Source: Streptomyces aquilus
GTDB taxonomy: Bacteria; Actinomycetota; Actinomycetes; Streptomycetales; Streptomycetaceae
Direction of reading: 5' to 3'
DNA length: 64,000 nt
Assembly: GCF_003955715.1 (NCBI RefSeq)
Contig: NZ_CP034463.1
Location: 2,976,001 to 3,040,000 of the forward strand
Position numbers and translations under genes: made by a program. Positions within the stretch are counted from its first letter, which is position 1. Each line of letters starts with the position of its first letter. Of the stretch, positions 52,872-62,251 are shown one piece after another. The notes under the pieces were generated by a model that did no database searches, was not told where the DNA came from, and saw nothing but the letters and a program-made list of their open reading frames with translations.

Positions 52872-53468
52872 TCAGTCCTTGTGGACGGTGCCGTCCGGGT
52901 CGAGGCCCTTGAAGGACAGCAGCACGATCAGGATGCCGCCGCACACGATCGCCGAGTCGGCGAGGTTGAACACCGCGAAGTGCTTCGGCGCGATGAAGTC
53001 GACGACCGCGCCCTCGAAGATGCCGGGCGAGCGGAAGATCCGGTCGGTGAGGTTGCCGAGCGCACCGCCGAGGAGCAGGCCGAGCGCGATCGCCCAGGGC
53101 AGGCTGTAGAGCTTGCGGGCGAGGCGGGCGATGACCACGATCACGGCCGCCGCGATCACCGTGAAGATCACGGTGAAGGCCTCGCCGAAGCCGAAGGCGG
53201 CGCCCGCGTTGCGGATCGCCTCGAACTTCAGCCAGTCCCCGATGATCTCGATCGGCGCGTGGTGCTCCAGCTTGGCCACCACGAGCAGCTTGCTGCCGAG
53301 GTCGAGGAGGTACGCGAAGGCGGCGACGGCGAACAGCACGGCGATCCGGCGCTTGCCCCTGGCCTGGGGCCGCTCCTCGACGCCCGCCTGCCCGGCTGCC
53401 TGCTCCGGCTCGGCCCCGTCCCCCTCAGGGGTGTCCGGCGTACCGATCATGCGCTCCGCTTCGGTCAC
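52872..53468 (-). CDS. lspA: Lipoprotein signal peptidase (signal peptidase II)
   Basis: LspA cleaves the signal peptide of diacylated prolipoproteins, the step after Lgt. It has 198 residues, four hydrophobic segments, and the two catalytic Asp in [13 protein letters not shown] and [16 protein letters not shown] soluble N-terminal extension of ~40 residues ([20 protein letters not shown]) precedes the core. The start is GTG 53468 with GAGGGA at 6 nt; TAGGTT upstream may be its -10. Confidence 0.95.
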   Translation of the reverse strand: MTEAERMIGTPDTPEGDGAEPEQAAGQAGVEERPQARGKRRIAVLFAVAAFAYLLDLGSKLLVVAKLEHHAPIEIIGDWLKFEAIRNAGAAFGFGEAFTVIFTVIAAAVIVVIARLARKLYSLPWAIALGLLLGGALGNLTDRIFRSPGIFEGAVVDFIAPKHFAVFNLADSAIVCGGILIVLLSFKGLDPDGTVHKD

Positions 53469-53529
53469 GTGAGTCCCTCAACCTAGGTGCCTGACTGAGG
53501 ACGAGGGTACGGCACGCCCAGGTGGACCC

Positions 53530-54513
53530 TCAGTACCGGCGTTCCTGCTTCTGCTTGCACTCCACGCACAGGGTCGCGCGCGGGAACGCCTGCATACGCG
53601 CCTTGCCGATCGGGTTGCCGCAGTTCTCGCACAGACCGTAGGTACCCGCGTCGAGGCGGTCCAGGGCCCGCTCGGTCTGTTCGAGCATCTCGCGCGCGTT
53701 GGCCGCGAGGGCCATCTCGTGCTCGCGCGTGATGTTCTTGGTGCCGGTGTCGGCCTGGTCGTCGCCCGCGCCGTCCCCGGAGTCCCGCATGAGACCCACG
53801 AGGGACTCCTCGGACGTGGTGATCTCGGCGCGCAGCCGCAGCGCCTCGGACTGGAGCTCGGCGCGCGCCTCGGCGACCTCCTCCGGGGTCCAGGGGTCCT
53901 CGCCGGGGCGGACCGCGAGCTCGCCCGGCTCCGCCGCGGCGAGGCGTGCCTTGGGGACGGCCGTCTTCGCCGCCGTGGCCGTGCCAGGAGTCTTCTTCGC
54001 AACCACCGTCGTGGCTCCCGTCTGCTTCGCGGCCTGCGCCGCGCTCGCCTTCTTGGCCGTCTTCCCGGCCGTGCTCTCGCCGGTCGCGGTCTTCGTGGAG
54101 GTGCTCTTCGTGGTCTTCGAGGTCTTCGAGGTGGTGCTCTTCGTGCTCTTCGCGGCGGCGGTCTTCTTGGCGGCCGCCTTCTTCGCCGCCGTCTTCGTCG
54201 CCGCCGTCTTCTTGGCAGCCGCCTTCTTCACGGCCGCCTTCTTCGCGGCCGGCTCCGCTGTCTCCGTCGTCTCCGCCGCCGTCTCCGCCGTCTTCTTGGC
54301 GGCGGCCTTCTTCGTCACAGTCTTCTTGGCCGCCGTCTTCCTGCTCCCGGCCGCCGCCCCCGGTCTTTCAGGACCCTCCGCCGCCTTCTCGGCCGCCTTC
54401 CTCGCCGCCGCCCCCACGGCCTTCTTCCCGCCCACGTCCTTGGCCGCACCGCCGGAGGCATGTGTGGACCTGCCCGACGCCGACTTCTGATCGGCGGTCT
54501 TCTTCGCCACCAT
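53530..54513 (-). CDS. TraR/DksA zinc-finger protein with histone-H1-like Lys/Ala N-terminus
   Basis: This 327-residue protein has residues ~1-180 made of Lys/Ala/Thr repeats (VTKKAAAKKTAETAAETTE, KKAAAKKTAATKTAAKKAAA), like H1-type or HupS tails that coat DNA. The C-terminal ~110 residues form a DksA/TraR module: a coiled-coil region (ARAELQSEALRLRAEITTSEE) and the zinc finger YGLCENCGNPIGKARMQAFP, ending LCVECKQKQERRY. All four zinc Cys are present. It may join RNA-polymerase secondary-channel binding with DNA binding; that is inference. AAGGGG precedes ATG 54513. Confidence 0.9.
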   Translation of the reverse strand: MVAKKTADQKSASGRSTHASGGAAKDVGGKKAVGAAARKAAEKAAEGPERPGAAAGSRKTAAKKTVTKKAAAKKTAETAAETTETAEPAAKKAAVKKAAAKKTAATKTAAKKAAAKKTAAAKSTKSTTSKTSKTTKSTSTKTATGESTAGKTAKKASAAQAAKQTGATTVVAKKTPGTATAAKTAVPKARLAAAEPGELAVRPGEDPWTPEEVAEARAELQSEALRLRAEITTSEESLVGLMRDSGDGAGDDQADTGTKNITREHEMALAANAREMLEQTERALDRLDAGTYGLCENCGNPIGKARMQAFPRATLCVECKQKQERRY

Positions 54514-54802
54514 GGCCGCGGCCCCTTCACATATTGTGATCTTGCACGCGAATCGTGCTGGGACGATAAATCGACTTGAGTCCCGCGGCAACGGGGCGCA
54601 CCGCCCGATTCGCCCGCCTCGCGCAGGGAGCACGCCAGGCATGCAAGCGTTGTGCCCAGCTCCCCGCCCGGTAATCCGCCGGATCGCGCGTCCCGGAATC
54701 CGAACACGCGTACCGCTCCATTCGGGTCACTCCGGAGCCCGCGCCCCGGAGGCCGGGAAAACCGGTCGGCCGCTGTCCTCGCGGCGCCGTACACTGGGCG
54801 GA
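54514..54802. other. Divergent intergenic region, DksA-like gene / ileS
   Basis: About 290 bp with no credible gene. It should hold the promoter of the DksA-like gene and that of ileS; TACACT at 54790-54795 fits an ileS -10 just upstream of the T-box leader. No palindromic operator was seen. Confidence 0.5.
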
Positions 54803-55095
54803 GCGAGAAGCGTGGATGGGGACGAGTAACGACGTACGCAGCCCAGAGCGACCCGGGGACGGTGGAAGCCCGGGGGCGAGCGCGACGTGAAGATCACCCC
54901 GGAGCCGCCGGAAGAACGCCCAGGAGGGCCAGTAGACCCGGCATCGCGACCCCAATGAGGGGGCTCACCGGTGCGTTCGGCGCACAGGGGAGCCAAGGAG
55001 GGTGGTACCGCGGGAGCGCGCCGAAGGCGGCGCAGGATATGACGTAGCTCTCGTCCCTCCGGACGGAAGGCAGCAAGTCCGCCGGAGGAAGACTG
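54803..55095 (+). promoter_or_regulatory. T-box leader of ileS, translational type
   Basis: The highly conserved T-box sequence AGGGTGGTACCGCGG is at 54999-55013. Upstream, GTGAAGATCACC contains a possible Ile specifier ATC (54893-54895) in a short stem I, as described for actinobacterial ileS leaders. Downstream, CCTCCGG (55056-55062) can pair with CCGGAGG (55082-55088), hiding the Shine-Dalgarno GGAGG of ileS. Uncharged tRNA-Ile should open it. The specifier and sequestor are my reading of the sequence. Confidence 0.85.
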
Positions 55096-58000
55096 ATGAC
55101 GCAGTACCGCCAGGTGCCCGCCCAGGTCGATCTGCCCGCGCTCGAGCACGCGGTGCTCGACTTCTGGCGCGAGCAGAAGATCTTCGCCAAGTCCTTGGAG
55201 CAGTCCGAGGGCCGCCCCGAGTGGGTGTTCTACGAGGGCCCGCCCACCGCCAACGGCATGCCCGGGGCCCACCACATCGAGGCGCGCGTCTTCAAGGACG
55301 TCTTCCCCCGCTTCCGCACCATGCGCGGCTACCACGTGGCCCGCAAGGCCGGCTGGGACTGCCACGGCCTGCCGGTCGAGCTCGCGGTGGAGAAGGAGCT
55401 CGGCTTCAGCGGCAAGCCGGACATCGAGAAGTACGGCATCGCCGAGTTCAACGCCAAGTGCCGCGAGTCCGTGACCCGCCACACCGACGCCTTCACCGAG
55501 CTGACGACCCGCATGGGCTACTGGGTCGACCTGGACGACGCCTACCGCACGATGGACCCCGAGTACATCGAGTCGGTCTGGTGGTCGCTGAAGACGATCT
55601 TCGACAAGGGCCTGCTGGTCCAGGACCACCGCGTCGCCCCCTGGTGCCCGCGCTGCGGCACCGGCCTGTCGGACCACGAGCTGGCGCAGGGCTACGAGAC
55701 GGTCGTCGACCCGTCCGTGTACGTCCGTTTCCCGCTCACCTCCGGTCCGCTCGCCGGCGAGGCCGCGCTCCTGGTCTGGACGACGACCCCCTGGACGCTG
55801 GTCTCCAACACCGCGGTCGCCGCGCACCCCGACGTCACCTACGTCGTCGCGACCAACGGCGAGGAGAAGCTCGTCGTCGCCGAGCCGCTCGTCGGCAAGG
55901 CGCTCGGCGAGGGCTGGGAGACCACCGGCCAGTCCTTCACGGGCGCCGAGATGGAGCGCTGGACGTATCAACGTCCGTTCGAGCTCGTGGAGTTCCCGGA
56001 GCCCGCCCACTACGTGGTGAACGCCGAGTACGTCACCACCGAGGACGGTACGGGTCTGGTCCACCAGTCCCCCGCCTTCGGTGAGGACGACCTCAAGGTC
56101 TGCCGCGCGTACGGCCTCCCGGTCGTGAACCCGGTCCGCCCGGACGGCACCTTCGAGGAGGACGTCCCGTTGGTCGGCGGTGTCTTCTTCAAGAAGGCGG
56201 ACGAGAAGCTCACGGAAGACCTCCACGACCGCGGCCTCCTCTTCAAGCACATCCCGTACGAGCACAGCTACCCGCACTGCTGGCGCTGCCACACCGCGCT
56301 CCTCTACTACGCGCAGCCGTCCTGGTACATCCGCACCACGGCCATCAAGGACCGCCTCCTCCAGGAGAACGAGAACACCAACTGGTTCCCGGACACGGTC
56401 AAGCACGGCCGGTACGGCGACTGGCTGAACAACAACATCGACTGGGCGCTGTCCCGCAACCGCTACTGGGGCACCCCGCTGCCGATCTGGCGCTGCGAGG
56501 ACGACCACCTGACCGTCGTCGGCTCCCGCGCGGAGCTCACCGAGCTGACCGGCGCCGACCAGTCGGACCTCGACCCGCACCGCCCGTTCATCGACGACGT
56601 CACCTTCGCCTGCCCCAAGGACGCCTGCGGCAAGACGGCCACGCGCGTGCCGGAGGTCATCGACGCCTGGTACGACTCGGGTTCGATGCCGTTCGCGCAG
56701 TGGGGCTACCCGTACAAGAACAAGGAGCTCTTCGAGAGCCGCTACCCGGCGCAGTTCATCTCGGAGGCCATCGACCAGACCCGCGGCTGGTTCTACACGC
56801 TGATGGCGGTGGGCACCCTGGTCTTCGACAAGTCGTCCTACGAGAACGTCGTCTGCCTCGGCCACATCCTCGCCGAGGACGGCCGGAAGATGTCCAAGCA
56901 CCTGGGCAACATCCTCCAGCCGATCCCGCTGATGGACCAGCACGGCGCCGACGCGGTCCGCTGGTTCATGGCGGCCGGCGGCTCCCCGTGGGCGGCCCGC
57001 CGCGTGGGCCACGGCACGATCCAGGAGGTCGTCCGCAAGACGCTCCTGACGTACTGGAACACGGTCGCCTTCCAGGCCCTGTACGCCCGTACGTCGAACT
57101 GGGCGCCGTCCGCGGCCGATCCGGCCCCGGCCGACCGCCCGGTCCTGGACCGCTGGCTGCTCTCCGAACTCCACGCGCTCACCGACCAGGTGACGCAGGC
57201 TCTGGAGGCCTACGACACCCAGCGCGCCGGCAAGCTGCTCTCGGCGTTCGTCGACGACCTGTCCAACTGGTACGTCCGCCGCTCGCGTCGCCGCTTCTGG
57301 CAGGGCGACAAGGCCGCGCTGCGCACGCTGCACGAGGTCGTGGAGACGGTCACCAAGCTGATGGCCCCGCTGACCCCGTTCATCACCGAGCGGGTCTGGC
57401 AGGACCTGGTCGTCCCGGTCACGCCGGGCGCCCCGGAATCCGTCCACCTGTCCACCTGGCCGGAGGCGGACCTGTCCGCCATCGACCCGGAGCTGTCGCG
57501 GCAGATGGTCCTCGTCCGGCGCCTGGTCGAGCTGGGCCGTGCCACGCGCGCGGAGTCGGGCGTCAAGACCCGTCAGCCGCTGCGGCGCGCGCTGGTCGCG
57601 GTATCGGGCTTCGACACGCTGAACCCCGAACTGCACTCGCAGATCACGGAAGAGCTGAACGTCGAGTCGCTGGCGTCCCTCTCCGAGGTCGGCGGCAGCC
57701 TGGTCGACACCACTGCCAAGGCCAACTTCCGCGCCCTGGGCAAGCGGTTCGGCAAGCGCGTCCAGGACGTGGCGAAGGCGGTCGCGAACGCGGATGCCGC
57801 CGCCCTGTCCCTGGCGCTCCGCGAGGGCACGGCATCGGTGGAGGTCGACGGCGAGACGATCACGCTGGCACCCGACGAGGTCATCATCACGGAGACCCCG
57901 CGCGAGGGCTGGTCGGTGGCGTCCGACTCCGGCGCGACGGTCGCCCTGGACCTGGAGATCACGGAGGAGCTGAAGCAGGCGGGCCTGGCCCGTGACGCGA

Positions 58001-58233
58001 TCCGCCTGATCCAGGAGGCCCGCAAGAACAGCGGCCTGGACGTGGCCGACCGCATCGCCCTGCGCTGGACGTCCACGGACCCGGCGGTGATCGCGGCCCT
58101 GACCGAACACGCGGGCCTGATCGCCGACGAGGTCCTGTCGACGGACTTCGCCCAGGGTGAGGCGGACGACACGTTCGGCGCCCCGTTCACGGACGAGGGC
58201 CTGTCCCTGACGTTCCGCCTGCGCAAGGCGTAA
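55096..58233 (+). CDS. ileS: Isoleucyl-tRNA synthetase
   Basis: This 1045-residue class Ia synthetase charges tRNA-Ile. The HIGH-equivalent is in GPPTANGMPGAHHIEARVFKD and the KMSKS motif is DGRKMSKHLGN. The editing domain contains LLVWTTTPWTLVSNTAVA and EDGTGLVHQSPAFGEDD. Length and motif form suggest the IleS2 (eukaryote-like) type, members of which resist mupirocin; that subtype call is inference. GGAGG is 7 nt before ATG 55096, inside the T-box sequestor. Confidence 0.97.
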   Translation: MTQYRQVPAQVDLPALEHAVLDFWREQKIFAKSLEQSEGRPEWVFYEGPPTANGMPGAHHIEARVFKDVFPRFRTMRGYHVARKAGWDCHGLPVELAVEKELGFSGKPDIEKYGIAEFNAKCRESVTRHTDAFTELTTRMGYWVDLDDAYRTMDPEYIESVWWSLKTIFDKGLLVQDHRVAPWCPRCGTGLSDHELAQGYETVVDPSVYVRFPLTSGPLAGEAALLVWTTTPWTLVSNTAVAAHPDVTYVVATNGEEKLVVAEPLVGKALGEGWETTGQSFTGAEMERWTYQRPFELVEFPEPAHYVVNAEYVTTEDGTGLVHQSPAFGEDDLKVCRAYGLPVVNPVRPDGTFEEDVPLVGGVFFKKADEKLTEDLHDRGLLFKHIPYEHSYPHCWRCHTALLYYAQPSWYIRTTAIKDRLLQENENTNWFPDTVKHGRYGDWLNNNIDWALSRNRYWGTPLPIWRCEDDHLTVVGSRAELTELTGADQSDLDPHRPFIDDVTFACPKDACGKTATRVPEVIDAWYDSGSMPFAQWGYPYKNKELFESRYPAQFISEAIDQTRGWFYTLMAVGTLVFDKSSYENVVCLGHILAEDGRKMSKHLGNILQPIPLMDQHGADAVRWFMAAGGSPWAARRVGHGTIQEVVRKTLLTYWNTVAFQALYARTSNWAPSAADPAPADRPVLDRWLLSELHALTDQVTQALEAYDTQRAGKLLSAFVDDLSNWYVRRSRRRFWQGDKAALRTLHEVVETVTKLMAPLTPFITERVWQDLVVPVTPGAPESVHLSTWPEADLSAIDPELSRQMVLVRRLVELGRATRAESGVKTRQPLRRALVAVSGFDTLNPELHSQITEELNVESLASLSEVGGSLVDTTAKANFRALGKRFGKRVQDVAKAVANADAAALSLALREGTASVEVDGETITLAPDEVIITETPREGWSVASDSGATVALDLEITEELKQAGLARDAIRLIQEARKNSGLDVADRIALRWTSTDPAVIAALTEHAGLIADEVLSTDFAQGEADDTFGAPFTDEGLSLTFRLRKA

Positions 58234-58252
58234 CAAGGGCACGGCCTACGAG

Positions 58253-58283
58253 GGCCCGGTCTCCCGTCCGCGGAGACCGGGCC
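58253..58283 (+). terminator. ileS terminator
   Basis: GGCCCGGTCTCC / GGAGACCGGGCC, a 12-bp perfect stem with a 7-nt loop followed by TTT, 20 bp after the ileS stop. Confidence 0.85.
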
Positions 58284-58363
58284 TTTGCCGTACCTCTGCA
58301 TGGCAAAGGCTGCGCCCACGCCCCCACACCACCCCACCCCACCCCACGAGATCAACCCGCGTA

Positions 58364-58405
58364 AAAGGGGCGAGCCCCGGACCGAAGTCCAGGGCTCGCC
58401 CCTTT
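58364..58405. terminator. divIVA terminator
   Basis: AAAGGGGCGAGCCC (58364-58377) pairs with GGGCTCGCCCCTTT (58392-58405); inside, GGAC-CGAA-GTCC closes a second small stem. It lies 35 bp beyond the divIVA stop and can work in both directions. Confidence 0.85.
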
Positions 58406-58440
58406 GAACGCTGCCGACGCCTAAGGCGTACTACAACTCG

Positions 58441-59616
58441 TCAGTTGTCGTCCTCGTCGATCAGGAACCCGCGCATCGGCGAGGGGGCCTGCCCCATCGG
58501 CGACGGACCCTGCGGCCGGACCGGAGCCATCGGCTGGGTCATCGCGGGCGACATCTGCTGCTGACCGCCGTAGGACGGGGCGGCCGGCGCCGGAGCACCG
58601 CCCATGCCGCCCGGGTTCCCACCGTACGACGGGGCGCTCGCACCGGCCGGGGCCATCGAGGGCGCCGGGGACGGCGGAAGCGACGCGGTCGCCGGGGTAC
58701 GCGGCGGAGCCAGCGAGTCGTCGGCCTGGGTCTCCAGCTGACGCAGCTGCGACTCCAGGTAGGACTTCAGGCGGGTGCGGTACTCGCGCTCGAAGCCGCG
58801 CAGATCCTCGACCTTGCGCTCCAGCGTGGCGCGGGCGGACTCCAGGGAGCCCATCGCGACGCGGTGCTTCTCCTGCGCGTCCCGCTCCAGGGCGTCGGCC
58901 TTGGCACGGGCGTCACGCTCGAGACCCTCGGCACGCGAACGCGCCTCGCCGACGATCTTGTTGGCCTCGGAACGGGCCTCGGCGATCGCCTGGTCGGCGG
59001 TCTGCTGGGCCAGCGAGAGGACACGGGCGGCGCTGTCGCCACCGGGACCCTGACCGGGGCCGCCCATCGGACCGCCCATGGGGCCGCCCATCGGGCCACC
59101 CATCTGCTGCTGCATGGGCGGCTGACCACCCATGGGGCCCTGACCCATCGGGCCCTGACCCATCGGACCCTGGCCCATCGGACCGGGACCCTGCGGGCCA
59201 CCCTGCCCACTGGGACCGGCGGGCAGCTGCGGCGCACCGCTCGGCAGCTGGGGCGGGCCGCCCATGGGGCCGCCCATCTGCTGCTGCGGCGGGCCAGATA
59301 TGCCGGCCGGCACGGGGCCGCCCGGTCCTCGCATGCCCTGCTGCGGCATCCCCTGCTGAGGCATACCCTGCTGCTGGTCCTGCGGACCGGGACCGCCAGG
59401 ACCCTCCGGAGGCTTGCGCATGTTCTGCTGGTTCTGCGCAGCGGCGCGCGTGGCCGCGGCCAGCTTGGCGCGCAGGTCCTCGTTCTCGCGGAGCAAGCGG
59501 GTCAGTTCGGCTTCGACCTCATCGAGGAAGGCATCGACCTCGTCCTCGTCATAGCCTTCTCGGAGGCGGACGGTCGTGAACTGCTTGTTCCGCACGTCCT
59601 CGGGGGTCAACGGCAT
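58441..59616 (-). CDS. divIVA: DivIVA polar growth/division protein
   Basis: DivIVA organises tip growth and septation in Streptomyces. It has 391 residues. The N-terminal lipid-binding domain [33 protein letters not shown] is intact, followed by a coiled coil. A ~120-residue Gln/Pro/Gly/Met-rich linker ([25 protein letters not shown]) separates this from a second long coiled coil (about residues 195-300, [20 protein letters not shown]). The C-terminus is Pro/Gly-rich and ends [10 protein letters not shown]. This long-linker form is typical of Streptomyces. Confidence 0.95.
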   Translation of the reverse strand: MPLTPEDVRNKQFTTVRLREGYDEDEVDAFLDEVEAELTRLLRENEDLRAKLAAATRAAAQNQQNMRKPPEGPGGPGPQDQQQGMPQQGMPQQGMRGPGGPVPAGISGPPQQQMGGPMGGPPQLPSGAPQLPAGPSGQGGPQGPGPMGQGPMGQGPMGQGPMGGQPPMQQQMGGPMGGPMGGPMGGPGQGPGGDSAARVLSLAQQTADQAIAEARSEANKIVGEARSRAEGLERDARAKADALERDAQEKHRVAMGSLESARATLERKVEDLRGFEREYRTRLKSYLESQLRQLETQADDSLAPPRTPATASLPPSPAPSMAPAGASAPSYGGNPGGMGGAPAPAAPSYGGQQQMSPAMTQPMAPVRPQGPSPMGQAPSPMRGFLIDEDDN

Positions 59617-59668
59617 CTCTTCACCTCAACGTAGTCGTCGGCATCGGCAAGACGGTAGTTCACATCGC

Positions 59669-59953
59669 TCACAGCCGGCTCACGATCGAGATCAGGATGT
59701 AGACGATGATCATCAGTACGAAGAAGGACAGGTCGAGCGCCACGCCCCCGAGACGCAGCGGCGGAATGAACCGCCGCAAAAGCTTGAGCGGTGGATCGGT
59801 GACAGTGTAGGTGGCCTCCAGAACGACCACCATCGCCTTGCCGGGTTGCCACGAGCGGGCGAACTGGAAGACGTAGTCCATGACCAACCGGAAGATGAGC
59901 ACGATCAGGAAGCACATCAGCGCGATGTAGACGACATCCAGAACCACGCTCAT
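59669..59953 (-). CDS. YggT/YlmG family membrane protein
   Basis: This 94-residue YggT-family protein has two hydrophobic segments (VVLDVVYIALMCFLIVLIF and VALDLSFFVLMIIVYILIS) and the family motif TDPPLKLLRRFIPPLRLGGVALD. It belongs to the conserved sepF-yggT-divIVA arrangement of Gram-positive bacteria. Its exact role is unknown; it is linked to division and shape by gene order. Confidence 0.9.
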   Translation of the reverse strand: MSVVLDVVYIALMCFLIVLIFRLVMDYVFQFARSWQPGKAMVVVLEATYTVTDPPLKLLRRFIPPLRLGGVALDLSFFVLMIIVYILISIVSRL

Positions 59954-60025
59954 GACCTGTGCTTCCCTCTCCCCTGTTTCCGTGCTGCCGGGTACTACTT
60001 GTACTGCTGTTTCCGGCCTTGCGTC

Positions 60026-60667
60026 TCAGCTCTGGTTGAAGAACCCGCCCTCTGCGATACGGGCCTTGTCCTCCGCCGTGACATCGACGTTAGCAGGCGA
60101 CAACAGGAACACCTTCTGCGTCACCCGCTCGATGCTGCCGTGAAGACCAAACACCAAACCGGCCGCAAAGTCGACAAGTCGCTTCGCATCTGTGTCATCC
60201 ATCTCAGTGAGATTCATGATCACAGGGGTGCCCTCACGGAAGTGTTCCCCGATGGTACGGGCCTCGTTGTAGGTCCGCGGGTGAAGTGTGGTGATCCGGT
60301 AAGGCTCTCGTTCGGACACGACCTTGGGCATGATCACCGGTGCGTTCTTCTCCAGGCTCTGGCGTTCTTGTGTGATGGACGCCACGGGCGCGATGCGCGC
60401 CGGACGTCCGGATTCCGCGGCTAGCGAAGCGGAACGTGCGACCGGTTCACGCGGGGTGGACGGCTGTACGATTCGCACCTCTTCGTCCCTTTGGGACTGA
60501 TGTGCACTGTGCGACTGGTGCACGGGCTCGTGCCGCCGGTGGTCCCGCTCGGGCTCCGGGTCCAGTTCGGGTTCGAAGTCGTCGTCGGGGTCGAAACCTC
60601 GGCCGTCGTACCCATCGTCCTCCACGAGGCCGAGGTAGACCGCCATCTTGCGCATCGCGCCGGCCAT
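60026..60667 (-). CDS. sepF: Cell division protein SepF
   Basis: SepF bundles FtsZ filaments and ties them to the membrane. It has 213 residues: an N-terminal amphipathic start ([15 protein letters not shown]), an acidic and His-rich linker (~20-95), and the C-terminal SepF domain with [30 protein letters not shown] and [25 protein letters not shown] precedes ATG 60667. It lies between yggS and yggT downstream of ftsZ. Confidence 0.95.
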   Translation of the reverse strand: MAGAMRKMAVYLGLVEDDGYDGRGFDPDDDFEPELDPEPERDHRRHEPVHQSHSAHQSQRDEEVRIVQPSTPREPVARSASLAAESGRPARIAPVASITQERQSLEKNAPVIMPKVVSEREPYRITTLHPRTYNEARTIGEHFREGTPVIMNLTEMDDTDAKRLVDFAAGLVFGLHGSIERVTQKVFLLSPANVDVTAEDKARIAEGGFFNQS

Positions 60668-60796
60668 GCTCTGAGTCCTCCGCTCTGTGGTGGATCTGCT
60701 GACGACTGCCAAGTGCCTGCGATCCACGAGGTCGTTACGCCCGCCTTTCGGCGGTAATGACCATATTTTCTGCTGTGGTCCGACTTCTTGGCGACG

Positions 60797-61516
60797 TTAC
60801 CCGAGCCTCGCGCGGACTCCGAGTACCGCGGTACCGACGCGTACATGTGTCGCTCCGGCGGCCACGGCCTGTTCGAGATCCGCACTCATCCCTGCCGAGA
60901 CCATGTTCGCAGCCGGATGGGCTCGGCGCAGGTCGGTCGACAAATCCATCAACCGCTCGAACGCCGCGAGTTCGCGTCCCGCGTAAGGGCCGGTGAGGGG
61001 TGCGACGGTCATCAGACCCGCCAGCCGCAACCCCGGCGCCGCCGCCACAAGCTCGCCCAACTCTTCGATTCCGTCGGGCGCGACGCCCCCGCGCTCCCCG
61101 CGGCCGCCTTCGTTCGCGTCGAGCGCGACCTGGATCAGACAGCCGAGTTCCCGCCCCTGCCGCTCCGCTTCCCTGGAGAGCGTCGTGACGAGTCGAGCCC
61201 GGTCGACCGAATGCACCATATCGGCATAACCAGTCACGGAACGCACCTTGTTGGTCTGTAGCTGACCCACGAAATGCCAAGTCAGTGGCAGATCAGAACA
61301 TTCGGCGGCCTTGGGTGCCGCGTCCTGGTCCTTGTTCTCGGCGACGTCGCGGACACCGAGTTCCGAGAGGATCCGCACATCGCTCGCGGGGTAGGTCTTG
61401 GTGACCACGATCAGGGTCACCTCTTCACGCTTGCGCCCCGCGGCCACGCACGCGGCGGCGATGCGCTCCTCCACCTTCGCCAGATTTGCGGCGAGTTCGC
61501 CCTTACGGTCCGTCAT
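60797..61516 (-). CDS. yggS: YggS/PLPBP family pyridoxal phosphate homeostasis protein
   Basis: This 239-residue single-domain PLP-binding protein (YggS/YlmE) has the PLP lysine at Lys40 in LIVVTKTYPASDV, WHFVGQLQTNKVRSV and the phosphate-binding SAGMSADLEQAVAAGATHVRVGTAVLG. It balances intracellular PLP and amino acids. It starts 6 bp after the pgeF stop. Confidence 0.94.
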   Translation of the reverse strand: MTDRKGELAANLAKVEERIAAACVAAGRKREEVTLIVVTKTYPASDVRILSELGVRDVAENKDQDAAPKAAECSDLPLTWHFVGQLQTNKVRSVTGYADMVHSVDRARLVTTLSREAERQGRELGCLIQVALDANEGGRGERGGVAPDGIEELGELVAAAPGLRLAGLMTVAPLTGPYAGRELAAFERLMDLSTDLRRAHPAANMVSAGMSADLEQAVAAGATHVRVGTAVLGVRARLG

Positions 61517-61522
61517 GCTCTC

Positions 61523-62251
61523 TCAGTCCAGCCAGACATATCCCGCGAGTCGCCCCGTGGTGCGCTCGCGGCGGTACGAGAAGTGGTCGCGCGACTCCAG
61601 CGTGCACACCGGCGACTGCTCCCGGTCGCGCACCCCGAGCCGGTCGAGCTGCGCGTGCACTCCGGCGGTCACGTCGACGGCGGGAGTGCCCCAACTCGTC
61701 TCGGCGTGCGCCGCCGGTTCGACGGCGGCGACCTCGGCGCGCATCGCGTCCGGGACTTCGTAGCAGCGCCCGCACACCGCGGGCCCGGTGCGGGCGATGA
61801 TCCGGCCGGGCTCGGCGCCGAGTTCGGTCATGGCCCGTACGGCGGCGGGGACGACCCCGGCGACCATGCCCGGCCGCCCCGCATGCGCCGCGGCGACGAC
61901 GTTGGCGACCGGGTCGGCGAGCAGGACGGGCGTGCAGTCGGCGGTGAGGACGGCGAGGGCGAGACCGCGTTCGGCGGTGACGACCGCGTCGACCCGCGGC
62001 ACCGGCCGGTCCCCCCACGCCTCGGAGACCACCGCCGCCTCCGCCCCGTGCACCTGGTTCATCCAGACCACCCGCGCCGGGTCGATCCCCAGCGACTTGG
62101 CGGCCAGTTCGCGATTCGTACGGACGGCGTCGGCGTCGTCGCCGACCGCTCCGCCGAGGTTGAGCTCCTCGTACGGAACGGCGCTCACCCCGCCCCACCG
62201 GTCGGTGAAGGCGAAGTGCGCGCCGCTCACGGTCTCGCGCTGTCCTATCAC
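61523..62251 (-). CDS. pgeF: Peptidoglycan editing factor / multicopper polyphenol oxidase-like (YlmD, YfiH)
   Basis: This 242-residue YfiH/LACC1-family protein has the metal/nucleophile residues in [28 protein letters not shown] and [15 protein letters not shown], and [11 protein letters not shown] near the middle. The E. coli homologue PgeF removes wrongly incorporated residues from peptidoglycan precursors. Its GTG overlaps the ftsZ stop (GTGA), so it is translated with FtsZ. Confidence 0.92.
   Translation of the reverse strand: MIGQRETVSGAHFAFTDRWGGVSAVPYEELNLGGAVGDDADAVRTNRELAAKSLGIDPARVVWMNQVHGAEAAVVSEAWGDRPVPRVDAVVTAERGLALAVLTADCTPVLLADPVANVVAAAHAGRPGMVAGVVPAAVRAMTELGAEPGRIIARTGPAVCGRCYEVPDAMRAEVAAVEPAAHAETSWGTPAVDVTAGVHAQLDRLGVRDREQSPVCTLESRDHFSYRRERTTGRLAGYVWLD

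Noticed and set aside
54727..58242. 1171-codon minus-strand open frame
   Set aside because: Antisense to ileS with intact HIGH and KMSKS motifs; composition is that of a shadow frame.
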